Assembly (NCBI GenBank): GCA_013823135.1
Contig: PNLP01000028.1
Coordinates: 1-64,000 of the forward strand
Direction of reading: 5' to 3'
Origin: Planctomycetaceae bacterium
GTDB lineage: Bacteria > Planctomycetota > Planctomycetia > Gemmatales > Gemmataceae
Length of the DNA stretch: 64,000 nt
Shown here in pieces: positions 34,192 to 42,956 of this stretch (positions within the stretch are counted from its first letter, which is position 1; every line of letters starts with the position of its first letter). The position numbers and the translations under genes are program-made. Below the pieces are notes generated by a model, which searched no databases, had not been told where the DNA came from, and saw only the letters and a program-made list of their open reading frames with translations.

Positions 34192-35367
34192 TCACTCGGT
34201 CTTCTTCGCCGGCTTTCGCAACCGCATGTTGATCATCTCGACGATCACGGAGAACGCCATCGCAGCGTAGATGTAGCCCTTGTCCATGTGTTGCCCGAAC
34301 CCCTCGGCAACCAGCATCACGCCAATCAGGATGAGGAAGCTCAGCGCCAGGACTTTCACGGTCGGATGTCGATCCACGAAGTCACCGATCCCCTTGGCGA
34401 AGTAGAGCATCACCAACATCGCGATGACCATCGCAACGACCATGACCCACAACTCTTCGACCATACCCACGGCCGTGACGACTGAGTCGAGCGAGAACAG
34501 AATGTCGATGGCCGCAATGGTCACTATCGTCCAGGCGAAGCTCGCCGTCTTGCCGGTCGTCGGGGCGGGCTGGCCACTTCGCTGCTGCTTCGCGTGCTCG
34601 ATCTTTTCGTGCATCTCGTGCGTGCTCTTCCCGATCAGAAATAGCCCGCCAGCCAGCAGGATGATATCCCGCCAGGAAACCTCGCGGGCCTCGGCATCGC
34701 GAAGGAAACCCAGGTCCGGGATCGTGAACACAGGGGTGGTGAGCCCGAGCAAAAATGTGAGCGAAAAGAGCAACAACAACCGCGTTCCGAGCGCGGCTGC
34801 GAGTCCGATCTTGCGAGCTTTCGGCTGCTTATCCTGGGGCAACTTGCCGACCACGATCGCGAGGAAAACGATGTTATCGACGCCGAGGATGATCTCCATC
34901 GCGGTGAGGGTCAGCAGGCCGATCAGGATGGCCGAGAGGGAAGCGGGAGCATCGCTGACCACGCGGATCTCGCGAACCTCACCTTTCTTCCACGTCACCT
35001 CGCCCCCACCGTCGCGATCCACCACGAGTTGCTCGGCGATCACGCGACCGTGAACCAGGGACTTGTCCGCGAGCTGGATGGTGTCCTGCGAGTTGCCTTC
35101 CGGGTCTTTCTGGAAGGTCACGCGGCGGATGTGGTGTACGTCGATCGTGGAACTCCCGATCTCGGTCTTGAGCGTGATCGCAGAGACTCGGAGCTTCCCC
35201 CGGATCGCCGGACCGCCAGCGGCCGACTCGACGTAAACGGTCGGATAAGGCGGATGCTCGGCTGGAGCCGCAGCAGGGGGCTGCGCAAACGCCGGCCGGA
35301 GCAAGGCAAGGAAGACGACAACCAACCCTGCCGAAAGGCCGAGGATTGGGAATGGGCGGCGTGGCAT
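34192..35367 (-). CDS. TerC-family membrane protein with an exported N-terminal domain
   Basis: A 391-residue protein with a signal peptide (LVVVFLALLRPAFA). A beta-rich exported domain of about 100 residues follows. Then comes a TerC-type membrane region: TAMEIILGVDNIVFLAIVVGKLP, RLLLLFSLTFLLGL and TIAAIDILFSLDSVVTAVGM, with the conserved Asp residues of the two half-repeats. TerC proteins are linked to tellurite resistance and to metal (Mn) export during secretion. The extra N-terminal domain is unusual. ATG 35367 is chosen over the longer frame to 35505. Confidence 0.88.
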   Translation of the reverse strand: MPRRPFPILGLSAGLVVVFLALLRPAFAQPPAAAPAEHPPYPTVYVESAAGGPAIRGKLRVSAITLKTEIGSSTIDVHHIRRVTFQKDPEGNSQDTIQLADKSLVHGRVIAEQLVVDRDGGGEVTWKKGEVREIRVVSDAPASLSAILIGLLTLTAMEIILGVDNIVFLAIVVGKLPQDKQPKARKIGLAAALGTRLLLLFSLTFLLGLTTPVFTIPDLGFLRDAEAREVSWRDIILLAGGLFLIGKSTHEMHEKIEHAKQQRSGQPAPTTGKTASFAWTIVTIAAIDILFSLDSVVTAVGMVEELWVMVVAMVIAMLVMLYFAKGIGDFVDRHPTVKVLALSFLILIGVMLVAEGFGQHMDKGYIYAAMAFSVIVEMINMRLRKPAKKTE

Positions 35368-35445
35368 GGTGCGTTCCGTGACAGAGTGTGGGCTACGGAA
35401 CGAGTGTAGCAGGGATGGATCGATGAGGAAGTGGTGGAATAGAAA

Positions 35446-35479
35446 CGGCCGACCCGCTCCATCTTGGACGGGTCGGCCG
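35446..35479. terminator. Hairpin upstream of the TerC gene
   Basis: Arms 35446-35456 and 35469-35479 (11 bp, perfect) with a 12-base loop. There is no T-run. It could be a terminator for a transcript arriving from the right. Confidence 0.5.
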
Positions 35480-36232
35480 ATTCGAGCCTGATTGTGGGCA
35501 TCCATGCCCCAGGCTTCACACGAAGGACGGTTGGGGGTTACCCGTGGTGGGGCGGAGGAAGCGAGTTCCGCCCCGTGTCATCCTGACACCTGACCCGGCA
35601 CGTTCCCTGCGGCGGGATACGGGGTCATGCCCGAACCTGTCCGTTCGCGTGCATCGTGGCGACATCACTCCTGGGATCCAATTCCGTCCTCAGGGCGTGT
35701 CAGGCTATCGAGTGGTGCTCCGTCTGGGCATGACGGGCGTGTCCGAGACAAACGCTGGCAAGTTCGTGTCAGGAACCCCAGCGACGGATGCCATCACCGC
35801 AGAGCGATAATAGGCACCCCCGTACTGATCGTTTGGAGAAGGGTGATAGTGATTTTGTTAATCGCAGCAGCCCGCCAATTCATTCCGGTTCCCCGTGCGA
35901 ATCGCATTCGATCACTTGGGGGGAAGTTACCGTTTAACGCGACGATGTCAACGGTGAAAGCAGTGGCAGTGGGGTGTCAATCAACATTCGTCGGAATGCC
36001 CTTTTCCAACAGGTGTTAGGGAAGATGACCACTTCGAGAACAGGCGCGTCAAGAGCGCACGTCGAAGAAGTCCAAGCATCGGCACACGGTGTGGATCGTT
36101 GCCCCAAGTCGGGATCACAAAGGGAGTTGAACGGAGTTGAGGTGGCGTCGTGAGCTGCGAGTACAGAAAAAAAATTGCGTCAAGAAAAAGCTGCACGAGC
36201 TGATCGATTAACTGCGTGGGAAGTGTGTCGAA

Positions 36233-36254
36233 TTTCGCTTGTTTTCAAGCGAAA
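36233..36254. other. Small hairpin with a T4 loop in AT-rich DNA
   Basis: TTTCGCTTG at 36233-36241 and its complement at 36246-36254 flank TTTT. It is isolated in the gene-poor region and could be part of an RNA or an operator. Confidence 0.4.
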
Positions 36255-36622
36255 GAGAGGAAGAAAACGCCTCCACCTGTGCCGTGTGGGTCATCCTTCG
36301 GGAACCCGCTAAAAAACTGGGTGCCTCTCGGATGGGTTACAGATCCCGCTACAGTCGCACCGACGAGCGATGCGGACGGGCTTGTGTGCGCCACCCGAAT
36401 TAAAATTAAGGCTCCCAAAGCGAGTTAGTGTAGGTTCACCAAAATCACATAACCCATCACAAACACCGCAGAGGCGTGGGCATCATACACTCATGCCGAC
36501 GCTGGACCAAGCGGAACCATGTGTCCGGCTGCGAACTACCACTTTCCCGCAAATCCCCCAAACTCGCACCATCGCGCTAGCCGATACACCTGTCGCCCAT
36601 TCCCCGCGCGAACTGGTGTTGC

Positions 36623-38512
36623 ATGGACTTCGCATTCTCCCGTCGTGGTTTGTTAGAAGGCGCAGCCGCGGTCGGCGGGGCATTGGTAGCTTCCTCGGCA
36701 AACGCTGGCCCGATCGCGAAGGTTCAAGCCGAACGGCATCCCGGGTGGGTGTTCGGGCGCATGACGGGAGCGGCAGCACTCACCGAGGCGCTCCTCGCGG
36801 AGTGCGTGGGTTGCGTTTACGGCATTCCGGGCGCCCAGGAGAACGAACTCTGGGACACGTTCAAGGAGAAGCACCTGCCGTACCTGCTCGTCACGCACGA
36901 GTTCAGCGCGGCGTGCATGGCCGACGCCTACGGCCGCAGCACGGGCCGGCCGGGGGTGCTGTGCGTGGTGCCGGGGCCGGGGGTCACCAACTCGCTCACG
37001 GGGCTCGGCGAGGCGTTGCTGGACTCGTCACCCGTCGTGGCGATCGTCGGCGACGTGGGGATCGGTGAGAAGGCCAAGCCGTTCCAGGTTCACGCCCTCA
37101 ACCAGACGGAACTGCTGAAGCAAGTCTGCAAGTGCGTCTACACCGTGCAGAACGTCTCGCAGATTCCCGGCGCGGTTCGGCATGCGTTCCTCACCGCCGC
37201 GAGCGGCGAGCCCGGCCCCGTGGCCGTGGTTGTGCCGTACAACCTGTTCATCGAGGCGCACGACTTCCGCTGCCCACCGCCCGCGGCCGCCCCGTTGCCG
37301 TTCGATGAGGAAGCGTTCCAGAAGGCTCTCGCACTCTTGAGCGATCCGAAAGCCCGCGTTGGCATCTACGCCGGCTTCGGGTGCATGGCTTTCTCGACCG
37401 AACTCGTGGCCGTCGCGGAGTTGCTCCAAGCACCGGTTGCCACCAGCGTCTCGGGAAAGGGCGTGATCCCCGAAACGCACCCGCTCGCGGTCGGCTGGGG
37501 ATTCGGCCCGCAGGCTTCCGAAGTGGCCGAGAAGATCTTCGCGAAGGAACGTGCTCACCCGCTCAAGAGTGGCATCAACACGCTGCTGGCGATCGGCGTG
37601 AAGTTCGGCGAGACATCGACCGGGCACTACGTGAACCCGCAGCCGGATCGCGTGATCCACGTCGATGCGAACCCCGCAAACCTCGGGCGGATTCTGCGAA
37701 CCGACGTGTGCCTGCACGGCGACGCGGGGGTGTTCCTGGGTCGCCTGCTGGCGTGCAGCGAGAAGGTGTGCCGACCGGCGAACCCCGCACTGACCGCACG
37801 GATCCGCGAACTGAAAGCCGACGCCCGCCGCGAGACCTGCGACATCCCGCAACCGAAGTGCGGCGTCGATCCGCTCGCGCTCGTCGCGGCACTCCGCCGA
37901 GTCCTTCCCGAGGATGCGCTGGTCTTCACCGACGTCACCGCGACAGAGCACCTCGCGGCCGAGCACTTCCAGGTGTACAAGCCACGGACGTACTTCAACC
38001 CCGTGGATAACCAGGCGATGGGCTGGAGCATCCCCGCGGCGATTGGTGCCCAGCGGGTGCATCATGGGAAGGTCGTCGCGACGATCACCGGCGACGGGTG
38101 TTCGCTCATGAGCGGCCTGGAACTCGGCACCGCGGCCCGTGAGCACTTGCCCGTGAAGTTCGTGATCCTCGATGACCAGTCGTATCACTACATGCAGATG
38201 TTGCAGAAGCCCGCGTACCTCCAGACGACGGCGACGATCCTGGCCAAGATGGATTATCGTGCGCTGGCACAGGCGATGGGCTTGGCTTACGCGGAAGTGA
38301 CCTCGCACGCGGACCTCGAAGCGAAACTGCGAGGCGCGATCTGCCACGACGGCCCTGTGTTGATTCGCGTGGCCACGGACTACGGCAAACGGAAGATTCG
38401 CTGGATCGAAGCGGTGCGTGAACGCTACACGGACGAACTCACCGCGGGCCAGAAGGCGCGATTCCTGGCCCGCATCGGTTCACGGGTCATCAAGCCAAAA
38501 GATAACGACTGA
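36623..38512 (+). CDS. Tat-exported ThDP-dependent enzyme (acetolactate-synthase-like)
   Basis: A 629-residue protein of the acetolactate synthase/benzoylformate decarboxylase superfamily. It begins with a twin-arginine signal (SRRGLLEGAAAVGGALVASSANA), so a folded cofactor-bound enzyme is probably exported. The PYR domain carries the catalytic Glu93 (THEFSAACMADAYGR), and the centre is a DHS-like domain. The PP domain has the ThDP motif starting GDG at 490-492, but its end reads Asp517-Asp518 (VILDDQS) where Asn-Asn is usual. The substrate is unknown; Asp can still bind Mg2+. No small regulatory subunit gene is adjacent. Confidence 0.85.
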   Translation: MDFAFSRRGLLEGAAAVGGALVASSANAGPIAKVQAERHPGWVFGRMTGAAALTEALLAECVGCVYGIPGAQENELWDTFKEKHLPYLLVTHEFSAACMADAYGRSTGRPGVLCVVPGPGVTNSLTGLGEALLDSSPVVAIVGDVGIGEKAKPFQVHALNQTELLKQVCKCVYTVQNVSQIPGAVRHAFLTAASGEPGPVAVVVPYNLFIEAHDFRCPPPAAAPLPFDEEAFQKALALLSDPKARVGIYAGFGCMAFSTELVAVAELLQAPVATSVSGKGVIPETHPLAVGWGFGPQASEVAEKIFAKERAHPLKSGINTLLAIGVKFGETSTGHYVNPQPDRVIHVDANPANLGRILRTDVCLHGDAGVFLGRLLACSEKVCRPANPALTARIRELKADARRETCDIPQPKCGVDPLALVAALRRVLPEDALVFTDVTATEHLAAEHFQVYKPRTYFNPVDNQAMGWSIPAAIGAQRVHHGKVVATITGDGCSLMSGLELGTAAREHLPVKFVILDDQSYHYMQMLQKPAYLQTTATILAKMDYRALAQAMGLAYAEVTSHADLEAKLRGAICHDGPVLIRVATDYGKRKIRWIEAVRERYTDELTAGQKARFLARIGSRVIKPKDND

Positions 38513-38535
38513 CGGGCGAGCAACGAGGACTCTCG

Positions 38536-38964
38536 TTACTTCAGTTCGATGGTGAACTCGTTCTTCCCACCCGCGGTGACTTCCAGAAGGATGTCCGTGG
38601 TGTCCGGATTGGAGTATTTGGTGGGGATCAGCGACTTGAACCCACCCACAGGTTCCGGGGCCAATACGCCAGGCTCGATCTCCTGAACGTTACTCGTGGC
38701 CACCACGACCTTGTACTTGCCAACGGGTGCCCCGTCCTCTTTGCCGTAAGTGGAGAGCACGAACTTCCCAGCGTTATCCGTCGTGCCGTGAGCCCGCACC
38801 TTGCCATCAATCGAGAGGAAGCTCACGGTTGCCGCGTTGAGCGGCGCGTTCTTGTACGTCACGGTGCCGTGCGCGGGCGTCGTGGGTTGCTTTTCGATCG
38901 GATTGGGATCCTTTTCGCCACAACCGAGCACGGCGAATGCAACCAATGGGATGAGTCGATTCAC
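38536..38964 (-). CDS. Small lipoprotein with a carboxypeptidase-regulatory-like fold
   Basis: A 142-residue protein with a lipoprotein signal ending FAVLGC. A beta-sandwich domain follows: HGTVTYKNAPLNAATVSFLS, TTDNAGKFVLSTY, APVGKYKVVV. Proteins of this type regularly follow DUF1559 genes in planctomycetes, as here. GTG 38964 is preferred because the lipoprotein signal follows at once. Function unknown; surface association is likely. Confidence 0.82.
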   Translation of the reverse strand: MNRLIPLVAFAVLGCGEKDPNPIEKQPTTPAHGTVTYKNAPLNAATVSFLSIDGKVRAHGTTDNAGKFVLSTYGKEDGAPVGKYKVVVATSNVQEIEPGVLAPEPVGGFKSLIPTKYSNPDTTDILLEVTAGGKNEFTIELK

Positions 38965-39093
38965 GGGAATGATCTCGCCATAAATGTGGGTGAACGCACC
39001 GCTGACCATTTGGCAGGGTGCGGAGAATGTGGGAAACGAGCCTGCCCGGGTTGACCCCGGGCAAGCGTGTGCAGACTGTCGCGAAGTGGCCGA

Positions 39094-40155
39094 TCAGTTA
39101 TCCGTGACAGCTTCGCCACCGTTTCGGGTGCCGAGTGCACCGAGCACGCCGAAGGGGCTGGCCCCCGTGAGGTTGGTCCCGTTCGCGTCCAGGTTGCCGA
39201 CGCTGATCCCCTCGCGAATGAAGCGGACCGAGCCGTCGCCCATTACCGTGTTCACGCCGCCGGTGTGATTACTGCTGGCCGGGTAGAGACCAGGCTGAGC
39301 GTCGTGCGAGTTGTACGCACACGAGACGCTGTTCGGCGGAGCGTTGGTGGTGAAGCCACCGAACCCCATCCCGCCGTCCGGCCACCGAACGCCCGCCCAG
39401 TTTCCAAGAGTCGTGACGCTCCAAGTCTTCGTGCCGCTGTTGTAAAGCGTCAGGCACTGGTTCGGCGTGGTGAACCACGAACCGGCCTGGTGAGCTGTCT
39501 GGGTTTTCGCAATTGCCGATCGACCACGCAGGCGTTCACCCATCGCGATCGTGTTACTCAATCCGTCCGTGACGTCCGCGAATCGGAGTCCCTTCGGTGG
39601 GGCGTTGTTCACGATCGCCGTGCTGAACCCGAACATGCCACGAACTGCGTTGGTATTGGTCGTGTGTTTGTCGATGGAATCGCCACCACAGAGCATGTAG
39701 TTCGTGTGCCGGATTCCGGACGTGGCGTCGGCAATGTCCGACGGGCACAGGAACATCGGCACTCCCTGGGTCCAGGCGGCGAAGCCACCATCCCACGGGT
39801 AGCTCGGGTTGGCCGTCACACCGGTGGTCGTGCTCGCACCCGTCTGGACCCTGGTGTACAGGGGGCCTTGCTCCATGTAGGGCAAGAGTTCGATGAGGCC
39901 GCTCATTCGGTTGCCGTAGCCAGTGATGTACCGACCCTCGCGCCACGGCAACGTCGAATACACGTCGTGATAGGCGTGGAGCGCGATGCCGAGTTGCTTG
40001 AGATTATTCGAACACTTGGCCCGGGCCGCAGCCTCGCGCACCTTCTGGACGGCTGGCAGCAGCAGACCAATCAGAATCGCAATAATCGCAATGACAACCA
40101 AGAGTTCAATGAGAGTAAATGCAAGCCGCGACCTGGCAGACCTGAGAAAGGACAT
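39094..40155 (-). CDS. DUF1559 pseudopilin-like protein
   Basis: A 353-residue protein. The N-terminus is a type-IV-pilin-like methylation and membrane segment (LAFTLIELLVVIAIIAILIGLLLPAVQ), followed by the DUF1559 pattern (VREAAARAKCSNNLKQLGIALHAYHD). The C-terminus carries the family signature NTVMGDGSVRFI. These proteins occur in many paralogues in planctomycetes and are thought to form pilus-like or secretion structures. ATG 40155 is chosen. It is followed 129 bases later by the lipoprotein gene. Confidence 0.95.
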   Translation of the reverse strand: MSFLRSARSRLAFTLIELLVVIAIIAILIGLLLPAVQKVREAAARAKCSNNLKQLGIALHAYHDVYSTLPWREGRYITGYGNRMSGLIELLPYMEQGPLYTRVQTGASTTTGVTANPSYPWDGGFAAWTQGVPMFLCPSDIADATSGIRHTNYMLCGGDSIDKHTTNTNAVRGMFGFSTAIVNNAPPKGLRFADVTDGLSNTIAMGERLRGRSAIAKTQTAHQAGSWFTTPNQCLTLYNSGTKTWSVTTLGNWAGVRWPDGGMGFGGFTTNAPPNSVSCAYNSHDAQPGLYPASSNHTGGVNTVMGDGSVRFIREGISVGNLDANGTNLTGASPFGVLGALGTRNGGEAVTDN

Positions 40156-40639
40156 AATTTCACCTGGGAGAACAGGGAACGAAAAGAGACGGGTGAGCCA
40201 CACAAAGCTCAAATAAGCGGGCGATCAAATCCGACAGAATAACGAATTGTGGTGTTGCGAGATTCGAGTGAATAAGTGCTCGAAATGCCCTTAACACACT
40301 GGCTCACAATCTTCTTATAGAACGGTGTGAGAGTACCCGTCAAGGCAAATGTGAGTTTAAAGTGAGATCGGCAATGGCGTTAACATCAACGCAAGAAAAC
40401 TCATCCCAAGTGAATATGTGAAGCAAGCCGATACGCCCCTCGTGTGCTGAATTATCTTGGTTGGCAATATGGCGGGGACACTACCAAGTACAAATGCCCA
40501 TATTATGCACAGAATGAACGCGATGATCGCCAGCAAGCCAGCCCGTATTCAGGCCATCATTCTTTAGCACTTCATCGCATTCTATTCGCTTGTGTCTAAC
40601 ACATATGATTTGTGTGAGACTAGATATCGTATAATGCCA
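40156..40639. other. AT-rich spacer upstream of the DUF1559 gene
   Basis: These 484 bases lie between the DUF1559 start and the hemB stop. They are clearly AT-richer than the genes and have no gene-like frame. It probably contains the DUF1559 promoter and a long leader; no box can be named with confidence. Confidence 0.5.
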
Positions 40640-41668
40640 CTATCTATCCTTGGCCCACTTTGCAACGTCGCGGGCGTGGTACGTCAGGATCATGTCGGCT
40701 CCGGCGCGGCGAATGCTCGTGAGGATTTCCAGCGTCACGCGGCGTTCGTCGATCCAGCCCTTCGCGGCAGCGGCCTTCACCATCGCGAACTCGCCGCTCA
40801 CGTTGTACGCGGCCACCGGCACCTGAAACCGTTCCTTCACGCGCCGGATGATGTCCAGGTACGACAGCGCCGGCTTCACCATGATCATGTCGGCACCCTC
40901 GGCGATGTCGAGGGCCACTTCCTTCATCGCCTCGTCGCTGTTCGCGGGGTCCATCTGGTAAGTGTTGCGATCGCCGAACTGCGGGGGCGACTCCGCTGCC
41001 TCGCGGAACGGTCCGTAGAACCCCGACGCATACTTCGCGGCATAGCTCAGGATCGGAATGTTCGTGAACCCCGCGGCATCGAGCCCGCGACGGATCGCGC
41101 CGACCATGCCGTCCATCATGCCGCTCGGGGCAATCACGTCGGCTCCGGCCTTAGCATGGCTCACGCACTGCTGCGCGAGAATTTCCAGTGTGGCGTCGTT
41201 GTCCACGTCCTGCTTCCCGCCGTGATCGTGCAAGATGCCGCAGTGCCCGTGATCGGTGTACTCGCAGAAACATTCGTCCGGAATCAGCAGCACGTCGGCC
41301 CCGAACGCCTTGCGGGTCGCTCGCAACGCCTGCTGAACGATGCCGTCGTCCTTCAGAGCGCTGGAACCGGTCGCGTCCTTGTACTCGGGGATGCCGAAGT
41401 ACATGAACGACTTGATCCCCAGATCGCGGGCCGCGCCGACCTCCTCGATGAGCGTATCGACGCTGAGTTGGTAGTTGCCGGGCATCGACGTGATCTCTTG
41501 CCGCACGCCCTTGCCGGGCCGCACGAACAGCGGCAGAATCAGGTCGCGTGGGGAGAGTTCGGTTTCGCGCACCAACTCGCGAACAAGCGGGTTGTACCGC
41601 AGTCGGCGTGGCCGAACCGTGGGGAAACCGGGCGTAGGCAAACTGGCATCGTGATGTGTGTGGCTCAT
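40640..41668 (-). CDS. hemB: Delta-aminolevulinic acid dehydratase
   Basis: A 342-residue porphobilinogen synthase, which joins two 5-aminolevulinates in haem synthesis. It has the zinc-type cysteine site DECFCEYTDHGHCG and the two active-site lysines in SYAAKYAS and MVKPALSYLD. The length is typical. It starts at ATG 41668, divergent from the macro-domain gene. Confidence 0.96.
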   Translation of the reverse strand: MSHTHHDASLPTPGFPTVRPRRLRYNPLVRELVRETELSPRDLILPLFVRPGKGVRQEITSMPGNYQLSVDTLIEEVGAARDLGIKSFMYFGIPEYKDATGSSALKDDGIVQQALRATRKAFGADVLLIPDECFCEYTDHGHCGILHDHGGKQDVDNDATLEILAQQCVSHAKAGADVIAPSGMMDGMVGAIRRGLDAAGFTNIPILSYAAKYASGFYGPFREAAESPPQFGDRNTYQMDPANSDEAMKEVALDIAEGADMIMVKPALSYLDIIRRVKERFQVPVAAYNVSGEFAMVKAAAAKGWIDERRVTLEILTSIRRAGADMILTYHARDVAKWAKDR

Positions 41669-41691
41669 GCGAGAATTATAGTGGCGGTCCA

Positions 41692-41720
41692 GGCGAGCGG
41701 GGTGGCGTAAGCCCCCCGAG
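41692..41720. repeat. Single arm of palindromic element B
   Basis: These 29 bases are identical to part of the 33-bp arm at 25036-25064. No complementary arm follows, so this is a half-element. It lies in the short space between the hemB start and the macro-domain gene and probably overlaps a promoter. Confidence 0.8.
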
Positions 41721-41738
41721 GTTTACGGAGGCAATTCC

Positions 41739-42344
41739 ATGGCAGGGGTAACGTATCATCTGCGGGACCGCGGCGGCGAGTTGACGGCCGCATGGCAACG
41801 TCACTTCGGGGGCGTGTCGGACGTGGTGCCGGCAACCGGAGACATCTTCGGCGTTGCGGTGAATGCGGTCGTCAGTCCGGCGAACTGCTTCGGCTTCATG
41901 AACGGCGGCATCGATCGCGTTTACAGCGAACGCTTCGGCTGGCACATTCAGGATCAACTTCGCGAGATCATCCGTCGCGATTGGGATGGCGAGTTACCGA
42001 TCGGTCTGGCGCTTGTTATGGAAACCGGTTCGGCCGATGTGCCGTTTCTGGTTGTCGCTCCGACGCTGCGTGCCCCGGTGAGTGTTGCACAAACGCTGAA
42101 CGCGTACCTCTCGTTTCGTGCCGTGCTGCGAGCCGTTCGCAAGCACAACGAACGACGACCGGGTTCCATCAGCAGCGTGGCCTGTCCGGGAATGGGAACC
42201 GGCACCGGCGAAATGCCTGTTGGGATCTGTGCTCGTCAGATGCGTGCCGCGTGGGACGAGGTTGAAGGCGGGCATCCGTTCGAGCCAACCGGCGTGAACG
42301 ATGCGTTGGTGCAGCACTACCGCTTGCTACGAGATGAGGAGTGA
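41739..42344 (+). CDS. Macro-domain protein
   Basis: A 201-residue protein with the macro-domain fold, which binds ADP-ribose derivatives. It has NAVVSPANCFGFMNGGID near the N-terminus, VPFLVVAPTLRAP in the middle, and a phosphate-binding VACPGMGTGTGEMP loop. Family members remove or read ADP-ribose. ACGGAGG precedes the ATG by 7 bases. No toxin or ADP-ribosyltransferase is visible beside it. Confidence 0.85.
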   Translation: MAGVTYHLRDRGGELTAAWQRHFGGVSDVVPATGDIFGVAVNAVVSPANCFGFMNGGIDRVYSERFGWHIQDQLREIIRRDWDGELPIGLALVMETGSADVPFLVVAPTLRAPVSVAQTLNAYLSFRAVLRAVRKHNERRPGSISSVACPGMGTGTGEMPVGICARQMRAAWDEVEGGHPFEPTGVNDALVQHYRLLRDEE

Positions 42345-42423
42345 TCTGAGCGTCGATGGGCGTTCAGCCAGACGTAGGATCCTCAGGTTTGCATGTGTCG
42401 GTTGGCGATGAGAGCGGTTCGGC

Positions 42424-42675
42424 CTACTTTGGGGGAGCACCTGGCTCCGACAATTTCCCGACCGGCTCGGTGAAAAATGTGCACAAGATCAAGACCACAA
42501 TGAACCCCAACAAACACCCCGACACTGGTCCGAGGACCAACCCAAGCAAGGTCAGCCAAGGCAGCCCGGACCAGATACCGAAGCCAACCCACGCCAGCGT
42601 GCCTATCCCCGTACCCGCAGAGAGAACGGCATCGTTCCAGCCTCCAGCGTCACGCCAGAACTTTGGCAGTCGCAT
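42424..42675 (-). CDS. Small membrane protein
   Basis: An 83-residue protein with two hydrophobic segments (SAGTGIGTLAWVGFGIW and LTLLGLVLGPVSGCLLGFIVVLILCTFF). GAGG lies 8 bases before ATG 42675. I do not recognise the family. It is convergent with the macro-domain gene. Confidence 0.65.
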   Translation of the reverse strand: MRLPKFWRDAGGWNDAVLSAGTGIGTLAWVGFGIWSGLPWLTLLGLVLGPVSGCLLGFIVVLILCTFFTEPVGKLSEPGAPPK

Positions 42676-42956
42676 CTGACTCGCCTCGGTGGCTGAAAAC
42701 GGGATCAGTTTGCGTTGCCTATCGCATCGCAACGCGGAGATTCGCACAGCAACACAGTAACAACAAACCTGCGAAGCGTCGATCCGGTGACGTGCTCAGT
42801 CGCACAAATCGGCGATTTTTGGTGAAGAGCGATTTGACACCGCGGAAATCGTCCGGCACTTACACATTGAGGGTCGCCCAGCCGGGCTTTACAGGCACCA
42901 CCCCGGCGCGACACAATACCGGCTCACTCGGAACATCACCGGCAAGGAGGCCGACC

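Larger units (their letters stand above)
35368..36622. other. 1.25-kb region without a convincing gene
   Basis: The longest gene-poor stretch in the window. Short frames exist on both strands, but none has normal composition, a ribosome-binding site or a familiar motif. Two hairpins are visible: 35446-35479 (11-bp arms) and 36233-36254 (9-bp arms, T4 loop). From about 35800 it is AT-richer than the surroundings, with runs such as A8 near 36167. It may hold long leader regions, a small RNA, or remains of lost genes. Confidence 0.5.

Noticed and set aside
35544..35810. An 88-codon plus-strand frame in the long gap
   Set aside because: No ribosome-binding site, Arg/Pro/Ser-biased composition and no familiar pattern; not supported as a gene.
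37028..38347. A 439-codon minus-strand frame opposite the ThDP enzyme
   Set aside because: Its composition is His/Arg/Glu-rich without motifs, while the plus strand shows the ThDP motif and Tat signal.
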